From Gammaproteobacteria bacterium (GTDB taxonomy: Bacteria > Pseudomonadota > Gammaproteobacteria > PS1 > Pseudothioglobaceae), in NCBI GenBank assembly GCA_015658965.1, contig DQNX01000028.1, positions 1-10,004 of the forward strand: DNA of 10,004 nucleotides, given 5' to 3'. Made by a program: the position numbers and the translations under genes. Position 1 is the stretch's first letter. Each line of letters opens with the position of its first letter. Shown piece after piece: positions 1 through 6,648 of the stretch. The notes beneath the pieces are model-generated. The model was not told where the DNA came from. It did no database searches and saw nothing but the letters and a program-made list of their open reading frames with translations.

Positions 1-110
1 GCGGTTTTAAGGCGATTCTTGAAGGTGAGCTTGATGATCTTCCAGAGCAAGCCTTCTACATGACAGGCTCTATTGATGAGGTTCGTGAAAAAGCAGCGGA
101 GAACGCATAA
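1..110 (+). CDS. atpD: ATP synthase F1 subunit beta, C-terminal end (partial)
   Basis: This is the last 35 codons of the catalytic beta subunit of F1Fo ATP synthase; the reading frame begins at base 3 and the gene starts before the window. The visible residues include GFKAILEGELDDLPEQAFYM, the highly conserved C-terminal helical region of AtpD, followed by GSIDEVREKA and a TAA at 108-110. The catalytic Walker motifs lie outside the window. The stop codon is directly followed by the atpC start with no spacer, the usual end of an atpIBEFHAGDC operon, so the two are surely co-transcribed and probably translationally coupled. Nothing looks unusual. Confidence 0.96.
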   Translation, partial: GFKAILEGELDDLPEQAFYMTGSIDEVREKAAENA

Positions 111-527
111 ATGTCAACCATCCATGTCGATGTAGTTAGCGCAACAGAGTCACTTTACTCAGGTGAAGCAAACTGTGTGTTTGCACCAGCATCTACTGGT
201 GAATTGGGTATCTATCCAAAACATGTAGCTTTGTTATCGACATTAAAGCCGGGCGAAGTTCGAGTAGAAACTGACAAAGGCGTTGAGTCTATTTATGTTT
301 CTGGCGGTATTGTTGAAGTACAACCTGATGTTGTTACTATTTTTTCTGATACAGCAATCCGAGCACATGATTTAGATGAGTCTAAGGCGTTAGAGGCTAA
401 GCAACGCGCTGAAGAGGCCATGGCTAATTCAGAAAATGGTCATGATGTTGGTACAACACAAGCCGCACTAGCGGAAGCAATGGCACAATTACAGATGATC
501 TCTAAGATGCGAGGCAAGAAATTATAG
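111..527 (+). CDS. atpC: ATP synthase F1 subunit epsilon
   Basis: This is the epsilon subunit of F1Fo ATP synthase, 138 residues, the usual bacterial length. It is part of the central rotor stalk, couples F1 to the c-ring and can inhibit ATP hydrolysis. The N-terminal beta-sandwich (about 1-85) shows the family pattern: VDVVSATESLYSGEA, then GELGIYPKHVALLSTLKPGEV and YVSGGIVEVQPDVVTIFSDTA. The C-terminal half (about 88-138) is the Ala/Glu-rich two-helix hairpin. The ATG abuts the atpD stop, so the start is secure. It is the last gene of the operon and is followed by a strong terminator. Confidence 0.97.
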   Translation: MSTIHVDVVSATESLYSGEANCVFAPASTGELGIYPKHVALLSTLKPGEVRVETDKGVESIYVSGGIVEVQPDVVTIFSDTAIRAHDLDESKALEAKQRAEEAMANSENGHDVGTTQAALAEAMAQLQMISKMRGKKL

Positions 528-554
528 AGTAATTCTACAAATAATCGTTAGATT

Positions 555-587
555 AAAAAAACGCCTTCAAATTGAAGGCGTTTTTTT
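555..587. terminator. Bidirectional intrinsic terminator between atpC and kdsC
   Basis: ACGCCTTC (561-568) pairs perfectly with GAAGGCGT (574-581) around a short AAATT loop. A run of A (555-561) precedes it and a run of T (581-587) follows it. Read on either strand this gives a GC-rich hairpin followed by a U tract. It can therefore end both the ATP synthase operon (+) and the convergent rpmH-to-kdsC operon (-), whose last stop codon is about 30 bases away. Confidence 0.93.
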
Positions 588-614
588 GTTTTGGATATAC
601 ATACATGTAGAGTG

Positions 615-1151
615 TTAATGACCTAAATAAGGCCTCATTGCTTTATCAAACTTATCTTGCGCTTTTAAAATGAAGTCACAAACCTCTCTAACCGCGCCAT
701 GACCACCATTCTTCTCGGTTACTATGCAAGATTTTTCTTTGACTAATTCATGCGCATTGGCAACCGCTATAGGTAAACCAACCTTAGTCATCACTGGCAA
801 ATCAATCACATCATCCCCTACGTAAGCAACTTGATCAGCCTTTAGATTGAGCTTTTCTAATAAGTCGTTGAAGGCAATTACTTTATCCTCTTGCCCTTGG
901 TAAAAATGCTTAATGCCTAGGTTTTTCATCCGATGCTCAACCGTTGTAGAGGTACGAGCAGTAATAACAGCGGGTTCGACACCATTGTCTTTTAGAATCT
1001 TAATGCCTAGTCCATCAAGTGAATTAAAGCGTTTGAATTCTTGCCCATCATCAGAAAAATACAACCCACCATCGGTTAATACCCCATCAACATCAAAAAT
1101 AATCAGTTGAATTTGCTTGGCTCGTAAGTAAGATTTATTGAGTAGCTTCAT
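615..1151 (-). CDS. kdsC: 3-deoxy-D-manno-octulosonate 8-phosphate phosphatase
   Basis: KdsC is a cytoplasmic HAD-superfamily phosphatase that removes phosphate from Kdo-8-phosphate to give Kdo, the sugar joining lipid A to the LPS core. At 178 residues it has the typical length of a stand-alone, capless KdsC. All HAD motifs are visible: FDVDGVLTDG with Asp20 and Asp22, Thr64 in VITART, Lys90 in QEDK, and VGDDVIDLPVM with Asp113, Asp114 and Asp117. The GGHGAVREVCD signature (149-159) near the C-terminus is characteristic of KdsC. An AAGGA ribosome site (1159-1163) lies in the last codons of ampD, 3 bases upstream, so kdsC is the final gene of the - strand operon. Here it sits away from the usual kdsD/lpt genes. 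Confidence 0.95.
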   Translation of the reverse strand: MKLLNKSYLRAKQIQLIIFDVDGVLTDGGLYFSDDGQEFKRFNSLDGLGIKILKDNGVEPAVITARTSTTVEHRMKNLGIKHFYQGQEDKVIAFNDLLEKLNLKADQVAYVGDDVIDLPVMTKVGLPIAVANAHELVKEKSCIVTEKNGGHGAVREVCDFILKAQDKFDKAMRPYLGH

Positions 1152-1154
1152 GAA

Positions 1155-1673
1155 TTAATCCTTTATTTCACCCCAATTAAACGCCTCTCCTGGGTCAGTT
1201 TTTCTTCCTGGGGCGATATCACTATGCCCAACGATATTTTGGACTGAATAATAGTTTTTTAATTGCTTTAATGTTGTTTTTAATGATTGGTATTGTACCG
1301 CTTCATAGTTAAGATTGTCGGTTCCTTCTAGTTCGATGCCAATGGAAAAATCGTTGCAGTTGTCTTGACCATTAAAGCTAGACTCCCCTGCATGCCAAGC
1401 GCGTTTATCAAAGGGTATAAACTGAATGATAGAGCCATCGCGTTTAATCAGCAGGTGGGACGACACTTGTAAGTCTTGAATAGTTTTGAAATAGGGGTGC
1501 GCATTAAAATCGAGCTGGTTGGTAAAAAACTGCTCAATATAGGGGTTGTTGAATTCACCCGGCGGCAAGGAGATGTTGTGAATGACGATTAGAGAAATTT
1601 CTCCATTAGGACGATCGTTATAATTGATCGAGGGAGATTGTGTGGCTGATGTTAGTCGGTGATTGCTAATCAT
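1155..1673 (-). CDS. ampD: 1,6-anhydro-N-acetylmuramyl-L-alanine amidase AmpD
   Basis: AmpD is a cytoplasmic zinc amidase that cuts the anhydroMurNAc-L-Ala bond of imported muropeptides during peptidoglycan recycling; in many bacteria its loss induces AmpC beta-lactamase through AmpR. The 172 residues include IVIHNISLPPGEF with zinc ligand His32, CNDFSIGIELEGTDN carrying the conserved Glu, and GHSDIAPGRKTDPG with His150, Lys158 and zinc ligand Asp160. These match E. coli AmpD His34, His154, Lys162 and Asp164 in order and spacing. There is no signal peptide, which favours AmpD over periplasmic AmiD-type amidases. It lies 15 bases after the oxygenase gene and 3 bases before kdsC. No ampR or ampC is visible, so the context points to wall recycling. 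Confidence 0.95.
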   Translation of the reverse strand: MISNHRLTSATQSPSINYNDRPNGEISLIVIHNISLPPGEFNNPYIEQFFTNQLDFNAHPYFKTIQDLQVSSHLLIKRDGSIIQFIPFDKRAWHAGESSFNGQDNCNDFSIGIELEGTDNLNYEAVQYQSLKTTLKQLKNYYSVQNIVGHSDIAPGRKTDPGEAFNWGEIKD

Positions 1674-1688
1674 GAGCTTATTATATCC

Positions 1689-2546
1689 CTATTCGATTCG
1701 GTTAAAGTAGCGCCCTCTTAGTAGCAGTCTTGGGTTGTCCTCATCATCAGTAAAAGCATTGCGCTTGTGTAAAATATTGTTACACACTATCCCTTGCCCA
1801 GTTTTCATCAGGTGTTTGAAGTGATAGTCGGTTGTTGTATTTAACAGGGCGTCTAAATACGTTACAGCTTGTTGAATCTCAAGCGAATCAAAGAACTCAA
1901 TATGTTTCTTACGCTGTGTGTAGCGCATAGACAATTGCTTGCTTAATTCATCAATAAAAAAGATGGGCCCAGTTGATGTTGCTCGTCTAACTTTACCATC
2001 AACCTTGTGTTCAGGAATGCTCATGGCCTTTGGATGAATCAAGGCTTTGACAACATCAGGGTTGTCTTCATGCAACAATAAATAAATCATTTGCGGGTCA
2101 ACCCACTCGTTGACCCCACCTTGGACGGCAGGTTTAACACAGAACAATGAAAACGCACGAATACGCTGCTCTATTGCATTGTAGTAGCCATCCGTATGCC
2201 AGCCTAGGTTTTTGTCGGTATATGGGATGAATTCGCCCTGGTCTTTTTTGTCGCTTTGAGTGATGTGTGCTAAGCCACCCGTTTTAACAAACAAGTGTTG
2301 ATCAAAATCTTTTAAGCCTAGTTGTGTATTGATACTGATAATCGCTTTGTCATATTGCTCAATAGGCTGAATTTGAAATAGGGCAAAGTTTCCCTGTTGG
2401 CACAGACTTAGGATTTTATCTTTTTCAGCCAGACGTAGATTAAACGCATCATCGATTTCAACAATACAATCATTTAACTGGGTTGGCGCATGGGCGAGTT
2501 TTTCGTCTCTCCAATACTGGTATTCATCTAAATTGTTTAATAACAT
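1689..2546 (-). CDS. TauD/TfdA-family Fe(II)/2-oxoglutarate-dependent oxygenase, substrate unknown
   Basis: This 285-residue protein has the hallmarks of a TauD/TfdA-like non-heme iron oxygenase, which couples 2-oxoglutarate decarboxylation to hydroxylation of a substrate. The iron-binding HxD is in LGWHTDGYYN (His117, Asp119). The distal His is His260 in NNILHKRNAFTD, followed by RLLLRGRYFNRIE with Arg273 and Arg277, one of which should bind 2-oxoglutarate. KTGGLAHIT (88-96) fits the usual region before the HxD. The family covers taurine, gamma-butyrobetaine, herbicide and natural-product oxygenases, and the sequence does not let me choose among them, so no symbol is given. It sits between yidC (56-base gap) and ampD (15-base gap) on the same strand, probably in one transcript. 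No sulfonate transporter is nearby, which argues against taurine use. Confidence 0.8.
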   Translation of the reverse strand: MLLNNLDEYQYWRDEKLAHAPTQLNDCIVEIDDAFNLRLAEKDKILSLCQQGNFALFQIQPIEQYDKAIISINTQLGLKDFDQHLFVKTGGLAHITQSDKKDQGEFIPYTDKNLGWHTDGYYNAIEQRIRAFSLFCVKPAVQGGVNEWVDPQMIYLLLHEDNPDVVKALIHPKAMSIPEHKVDGKVRRATSTGPIFFIDELSKQLSMRYTQRKKHIEFFDSLEIQQAVTYLDALLNTTTDYHFKHLMKTGQGIVCNNILHKRNAFTDDEDNPRLLLRGRYFNRIE

Positions 2547-2602
2547 TTCAAGACAGTATAACTGAATACCTCAAAAGACAAAGTACGCAGTGGCTTTATT
2601 AT

Positions 2603-4216
2603 TTAGCCATTAATACGTTTGTTAATGGACCACTGCTGTGCAATCGATAATACATTGTTAAACACCCAGTAAAGTACCAAACCTGACGGGAACCAGAGAA
2701 AGAAAATGGTAAATATAAAGGGTAATGACATCATAATTTTCGCTTGCATCGGATCAGGCGGCGGCGGGTTGAGTTTTTGCTGTATAAACATAGACGCACC
2801 CATGATGATCGGCAAGATGTAGTAAGGGTCTTGTGTTGATAAGTCGGTTAACCACCAAAATTCTGTTTGACGTAATTCAACCGTATCAAGCAACATCCAG
2901 TAAAAAGCAATGAATACCGGGATTTGCACCATGATTGGCAAACAACCTGAGGCAGGATTGATTTTTTCTTTCTTATACAGCTCCATGGTTTTTTGTCCCA
3001 TCTTCTGCTTGTCGTCGCCATAAGTCTCTTTAAGCTTGGCCAATCTTGGCGAGAGCTTTCTCATGCCTGCCATTGAACGATATGATTTTTCACTCAATGG
3101 GTAAAAAGCCAATTTGATTAAAATGGTGATGATAATAATCGACCAACCCCAGCTGTCAACTAGATCATTAATTTTGTGAATGCCCCAAGACAATGGATCG
3201 GCCAAAATATCTAACCAGCCGTAGTCCAGTGTATAGTTCAGTCCGGTTGCTACTTTTTCAATCTTGCCGTACTCTTTGGGGCCAAGGTAAAGATGATTGG
3301 CGTCCAATGTTGCACTGCTGCCAGCACCAATGCTAATTTGTTGGTTGGCGTTGGTTAGCTTGTGCACATTGTTGCTTGAGCTGGCAGAAAATACCTGAGA
3401 TTCATTTTGATTTGGAACCCAAGCTGCAATAAAGTATTGTTGAACCATGGCTATCCAGCCACCTATTGATGATTGTTGGTTAAACTCATCCCAATCATCA
3501 AACTCATTTTTTTGCACAGAGTGGGTTTTTTTATCGTATACGATACCACCAGTGAAGGTTGGCATCATCATGTTTGATTGGTCAATCGCACGACGACTCA
3601 AACGAACATAACTTTTGGCTGGAATGGCTTGATTAGAATTATTGGTAATCTGATAATCAATACCAATAGTATGGCTGCCTTTTTTAAAATGGAAGTTTTT
3701 AGTCACCTTGATTCCATTCTCACCCTGCCAAGTCATTGGCACTACTAGCTCATCGGCAGACAACTGGTAATTTGTGCTGGCTGAGTTGAAGTTAGATAAA
3801 TGGGTTGGCAACAAATCATCGCGTGAAGCTAAACCACTTTGTGCTTGGAACAACGAGTCTGCTTTATTACTCAATAACTGAAATTTTTCCTCGCCGCCTA
3901 TTTCTACTGGAAAAGTATTAAGGTAGGCATTTTGAATGGTGCCACCTTTGTGGCTGATCTCTACGGTGAGTAAGTCGGTTGTAACGGTGGTAAATCCGTA
4001 CGATTCACTAATGCTGGGTGTTGGCAGATCAATTTGTGTTGTTTCTGTATTGATCATTGGCACATCGTTATTTTTCGATGGTGTGTCTAGAATAATTTGA
4101 GTCTTGCGTACAACATTGCCATCTGCATCAGTGATGTGTGTGATTTGCCATTTGTCCCAAAGTAAGAAAATAGTTAGGAAAATGGCAATGCTTAAAAAGA
4201 ATTTTTGATTATTCAT
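2603..4216 (-). CDS. yidC: Membrane protein insertase YidC
   Basis: YidC is the Oxa1-family inner membrane insertase that inserts and folds membrane proteins, alone or with SecYEG; F1Fo subunit c is a classic client. The 537 residues match the Gram-negative form: an N-terminal membrane anchor (about 6-20), a large periplasmic beta domain (about 60-330), and the five-helix insertase core (about 350-530). The core contains Lys368 in ILIKLAFYPLS, the positively charged groove residue that is Arg366 in E. coli. It also has the cytoplasmic hairpin up to NPASGCLPIMVQIPVF, LSTQDPYYILPIIMG, and FFLWFPSGLVLYW. It follows yidD by 16 bases. No Shine-Dalgarno is evident in the AT-rich leader before its ATG. 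Confidence 0.97.
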   Translation of the reverse strand: MNNQKFFLSIAIFLTIFLLWDKWQITHITDADGNVVRKTQIILDTPSKNNDVPMINTETTQIDLPTPSISESYGFTTVTTDLLTVEISHKGGTIQNAYLNTFPVEIGGEEKFQLLSNKADSLFQAQSGLASRDDLLPTHLSNFNSASTNYQLSADELVVPMTWQGENGIKVTKNFHFKKGSHTIGIDYQITNNSNQAIPAKSYVRLSRRAIDQSNMMMPTFTGGIVYDKKTHSVQKNEFDDWDEFNQQSSIGGWIAMVQQYFIAAWVPNQNESQVFSASSSNNVHKLTNANQQISIGAGSSATLDANHLYLGPKEYGKIEKVATGLNYTLDYGWLDILADPLSWGIHKINDLVDSWGWSIIIITILIKLAFYPLSEKSYRSMAGMRKLSPRLAKLKETYGDDKQKMGQKTMELYKKEKINPASGCLPIMVQIPVFIAFYWMLLDTVELRQTEFWWLTDLSTQDPYYILPIIMGASMFIQQKLNPPPPDPMQAKIMMSLPFIFTIFFLWFPSGLVLYWVFNNVLSIAQQWSINKRING

Positions 4217-4232
4217 GGTTTGTTGTTTTTAT

Positions 4233-4457
4233 TTAATGTGAATGTTTTTTAGGTACCGGATCAAAGCCGCCATCATGCCAAGGGTGGCATTTTCCAATGC
4301 GCTTGGCACTCAAAGCAAAGCCTTTAAAAAAGCCATGCTGTTTGACGGCGTCATAAGAGTATTGTGAACAGGTGGGGTCGAAACGACAGTTAGCGCCCAA
4401 AAATGGGCTGATGAAGAGTTGATAAAATTTAATGGGAATAAGCAATAGATAACGCAT
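4233..4457 (-). CDS. yidD: Membrane protein insertion efficiency factor YidD
   Basis: YidD is a small membrane-associated protein that helps YidC-dependent insertion. The 74 residues carry the family signature: an amphipathic N-terminus (LLLIPIKFYQLFISPFLG), then CRFDPTCSQYSYDAVKQHG with the conserved cysteines, and GKCHPWHDGGFDPVP. Its position between rnpA and yidC is the classic one. It starts 8 bases after the rnpA stop and ends 16 bases before yidC. The C-terminal tail is short, as in many proteobacterial members. Confidence 0.95.
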   Translation of the reverse strand: MRYLLLIPIKFYQLFISPFLGANCRFDPTCSQYSYDAVKQHGFFKGFALSAKRIGKCHPWHDGGFDPVPKKHSH

Positions 4458-4465
4458 AATTCAGA

Positions 4466-4807
4466 TTAGTTTTTTGCCACCTGTTTAAATAAGTCTAATA
4501 ATTCAGCAGACAGCTCGGGGCTTTTGGCGGGCTTAGACTTTCTAGCCATGACCACAAATCCCCAATTGTCTAAATCCGCTTGTGCCAATCTAAACGTCTC
4601 TCGGGCAACACGTTTAAAACGGTTTCTATCAACAGCCAAGCGGGTTACTTTTTTCGAGATTGCTAGCCCTAGGCGCGGCCGAGGGTCTTGAATCGGCTTT
4701 GCAATGATCTGCCAGTGCTTGCCCTTAACCCGACTACCCCCTTTAAAAATCTGAGTGTATTCGTTGGGTTTTAGGATTTTGGCTTCACGTGTCAGCCGTT
4801 GAGACAT
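4466..4807 (-). CDS. rnpA: Ribonuclease P protein component
   Basis: RnpA is the protein subunit of RNase P; with the M1 RNA it trims 5' leaders from precursor tRNAs. The 113 residues include the RLAVDRNRFKRVARETFR segment, which holds the RNR motif and the basic helix that contacts RNA, preceded by RLGLAISKKVTRL, and GFVVMARKS on the central strand. The length is normal. Its ATG shares one base with the rpmH stop (TAATG), which implies translational coupling to L34. The order rpmH-rnpA-yidD-yidC is widely conserved. Confidence 0.96.
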   Translation of the reverse strand: MSQRLTREAKILKPNEYTQIFKGGSRVKGKHWQIIAKPIQDPRPRLGLAISKKVTRLAVDRNRFKRVARETFRLAQADLDNWGFVVMARKSKPAKSPELSAELLDLFKQVAKN

Positions 4808-4947
4808 TAGGCTGCTAAGCGCTTACGTCCTTTTCTTCTGCGAGCATTAATCACCGCACGGCCAGATTTAGTGCTCATTCTTGATCTAAATCCATGAGTA
4901 CGTTTGCGTTTTAAAACACTGGGTTGGAAGGTTCTTTTCTGTTTCAT
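4807..4947 (-). CDS. rpmH: 50S ribosomal protein L34
   Basis: L34 is a small, very basic protein of the large ribosomal subunit. Translation gives 46 residues beginning MKQKRTFQPSVLKRKRTHGF, then RSRMSTKSGRAVINARRRKG and RKRLAA. The family's TFQPS, RTHGFR and INARRRKGRKRL blocks are all present, so identity is certain. The stop overlaps the rnpA start by one base. It is the first gene of the - strand operon, with only 110 bases to the divergent dprA. In many bacteria dnaA lies divergently upstream of rpmH; here it does not. Confidence 0.97.
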   Translation of the reverse strand: MKQKRTFQPSVLKRKRTHGFRSRMSTKSGRAVINARRRKGRKRLAA

Positions 4948-4976
4948 AATAGAATATCAGCCGATAAAATCTTGCA

Positions 4977-4985
4977 ATTTTACCA
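4977..4985 (-). promoter_or_regulatory. Candidate extended -10 promoter for the rpmH operon
   Basis: Read on the - strand this is TGGTAAAAT, an extended -10 (TGn plus TAAAAT). A TTTACA lies upstream but at about 20 bases, longer than ideal, so the extended -10 would matter. Transcription would start near 4970, giving a leader of roughly 23 bases before rpmH. It is the best candidate in the gap and is based on motif reading only. Confidence 0.45.
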
Positions 4986-5001
4986 TAAATCACAATACGC
5001 C

Positions 5002-5028
5002 TTGTAAATAAGTGTGATAATTTATAAT
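5002..5028 (+). promoter_or_regulatory. Candidate sigma-70 promoter for dprA-smg-topA
   Basis: A perfect TATAAT (5023-5028) is preceded by TTGTAA (5002-5007) with a short 15-base spacer. Transcription would start near 5035, about 22 bases before the dprA ATG. A second, extended -10-like TGTGATAAT (5013-5021) overlaps it. The region is shared back to back with the rpmH promoter. Motif evidence only. Confidence 0.5.
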
Positions 5029-5057
5029 AACTTTAATACTACAACAACCTATTTGAG

Positions 5058-6146
5058 ATGGATTTAATTTATTGGCTAATATTGCTTAAAGCGCCACATC
5101 TAGGTGTTCGTACTTTTTATAAAGCACTCGAAGTGTTTGAAACGCCGGAACAGGTTTTTCTGGCATCAAAATCTGCACGCCTGCAAAGCGGCTTGTTTAA
5201 GCAAGCTACGCTTGATTTTATAGAGCAATACGACCCGTCGGTAGTGCAAGCTGATTTAGACTGGGCTAAGGCGCAGGATTGCCATATCCTTACACTGATT
5301 GATGAGGCGTATCCCGACCAACTTAAAACCATTGCGGATCCGCCGCCAATATTGTATGTGCGTGGTGACACTGAGTGTTTGTCAAGGCCACAACTTGCCA
5401 TTGTTGGCAGTCGAAATCCAACCCCAGCAGGCAAACAAAACGCACAGCAGTTTGCAAGTGCACTGTCCAAACTGGGCTTGGTAATCACCTCAGGCATGGC
5501 CAGTGGTATTGATGCCAGTGCACACATTGGTGCTTTGGAAGCTGACCAGTCCACTATTGCTGTGTGTGGTACAGGCTTGGATCGAATTTATCCTGCTAAG
5601 CATAAATCACTCGCCCATCAAATATCAACCAAAGGTGCACTGGTTTCTGAATTTTCAATTGGTACTTCACCGATTGCGAATAATTTTCCAAGGCGCAATC
5701 GTATTATTAGCGGCCTGAGTTTAGGCACTTTGGTGGTGGAAGCCAGTATTAAAAGCGGTACCATGATTACCGCTAAATTATCAGCCGAACAAGGCCGAGA
5801 AGTGTTTGCCATCCCAAGCTCAATTCACAATCCTTTGTCTCAGGGTTGTCATCAATTAATCAAGCAAGGTGCAAAATTAGTAGAGAATGTTAACGACATT
5901 ACTGATGAGCTAACATTGGATTTCACCCCCTCGATACAAGTCGTTAAAACGGTTATTTCTACAAAAGATGTAGACAACACCCCCACTGTGCTATTAAAAT
6001 GCTTAAGTTATGAGACCATGACAGTTGATGAAATGGTTGAAAAAAGTGGTTTAAGCCCCCAAATCATCACACAAGAGCTGCTTTTATTGGAGCTTGCAAA
6101 TAGGGTGACAAAGGTCGATGGCACTGGTTATTTATTAACTAATTAA
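5058..6146 (+). CDS. dprA: DNA-processing protein DprA (Smf)
   Basis: DprA binds incoming single-stranded DNA during natural transformation and loads RecA; it is also kept in many bacteria not known to be competent. The 362 residues show an N-terminal helical region (about 1-95), then the Rossmann-fold core with IVGSRNPTPAG (115-125), SGMASGIDASAH (145-156), CGTGLDRIYP (170-179), FPRRNRIISGLS (210-221) and SGTMITAKLSAEQGREVFA (233-251). A C-terminal winged-helix-like domain (about 305-362, LLKCLSYETMTVDEMVEKSG) follows. The length is full for a proteobacterial DprA. The start is the first ATG after the promoter; its ribosome site is weak. It leads the conserved dprA-smg-topA cluster. Confidence 0.95.
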   Translation: MDLIYWLILLKAPHLGVRTFYKALEVFETPEQVFLASKSARLQSGLFKQATLDFIEQYDPSVVQADLDWAKAQDCHILTLIDEAYPDQLKTIADPPPILYVRGDTECLSRPQLAIVGSRNPTPAGKQNAQQFASALSKLGLVITSGMASGIDASAHIGALEADQSTIAVCGTGLDRIYPAKHKSLAHQISTKGALVSEFSIGTSPIANNFPRRNRIISGLSLGTLVVEASIKSGTMITAKLSAEQGREVFAIPSSIHNPLSQGCHQLIKQGAKLVENVNDITDELTLDFTPSIQVVKTVISTKDVDNTPTVLLKCLSYETMTVDEMVEKSGLSPQIITQELLLLELANRVTKVDGTGYLLTN

Positions 6147-6153
6147 GGTTTTT

Positions 6154-6648
6154 ATGACGAATAATATTCTTGATGTACTAACTTATATGTTTGATTACTT
6201 GTTTGAAGAAGCGGAATACGACTCGTCTCATGAAATTGACGATACCACTTTAAAAGCCCACCTTTCAGATGTTGGTTTTGAAGCTGCACGCATTGATAAA
6301 GCGTTGAACTGGCTAGAGAATATTGCTACTTTACAAGATGGAAATATTAAACCATTTGCCAACACGCGTGGCGGTATGCGTATTTACAGTACGGCAGAAA
6401 AATTAAAATTAGACGCCAAATCTCGTGGTTTTCTGTTGTTTATGGAAAACATGAGACAGATAGATGCCAATCAGCGTGAAATGATTATTGATCAAATTAT
6501 GTCACTGGGCGATTCAGCCATTTCTTTAGATGATTTGAAGTGGGTGGTGATGATGATATTGGGGAATAGTGATAGCGATGATGAAGAAATTTCAGCACAA
6601 TGGTTAGAATCTATTGTATTTCTTGATGACAACCATACCCTTCAATAA
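6154..6648 (+). CDS. smg: Smg family protein (DUF494)
   Basis: Smg is a small conserved protein of unknown function, usually found beside dprA and topA in Beta- and Gammaproteobacteria. The 164 residues begin MTNNILDVLTYMFDYLFEE, a pattern typical of the family. GFEAARIDKALNWLENI and SRGFLLFMENMRQIDANQRE follow, and the acidic C-terminal part contains DDLKWVVMMILGN. No catalytic motif or membrane segment is visible. An AAGG site (6145-6148) overlaps the dprA stop 5 bases before the ATG, and the smg stop shares one base with the topA ATG (TAATG). Identity rests on family resemblance plus gene order; the function remains open. Confidence 0.92.
   Translation: MTNNILDVLTYMFDYLFEEAEYDSSHEIDDTTLKAHLSDVGFEAARIDKALNWLENIATLQDGNIKPFANTRGGMRIYSTAEKLKLDAKSRGFLLFMENMRQIDANQREMIIDQIMSLGDSAISLDDLKWVVMMILGNSDSDDEEISAQWLESIVFLDDNHTLQ

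Noticed and set aside
2555..2560. TATACT -10-like box on the - strand just before the oxygenase gene
   Set aside because: It is about 8 bases from the ATG, so transcription would start almost at the start codon, and no well-spaced -35 is present.
5013..5021. Possible DnaA box in the rpmH/dprA gap
   Set aside because: TTATCACA on the - strand lacks one base of the 9-base consensus TTATCCACA, and no cluster of boxes surrounds it.
5117..5554. Long - strand open frame opposite dprA
   Set aside because: It lies wholly inside the well-supported dprA gene, has low-complexity Ser/Ala/Cys-rich content and no recognisable domain.
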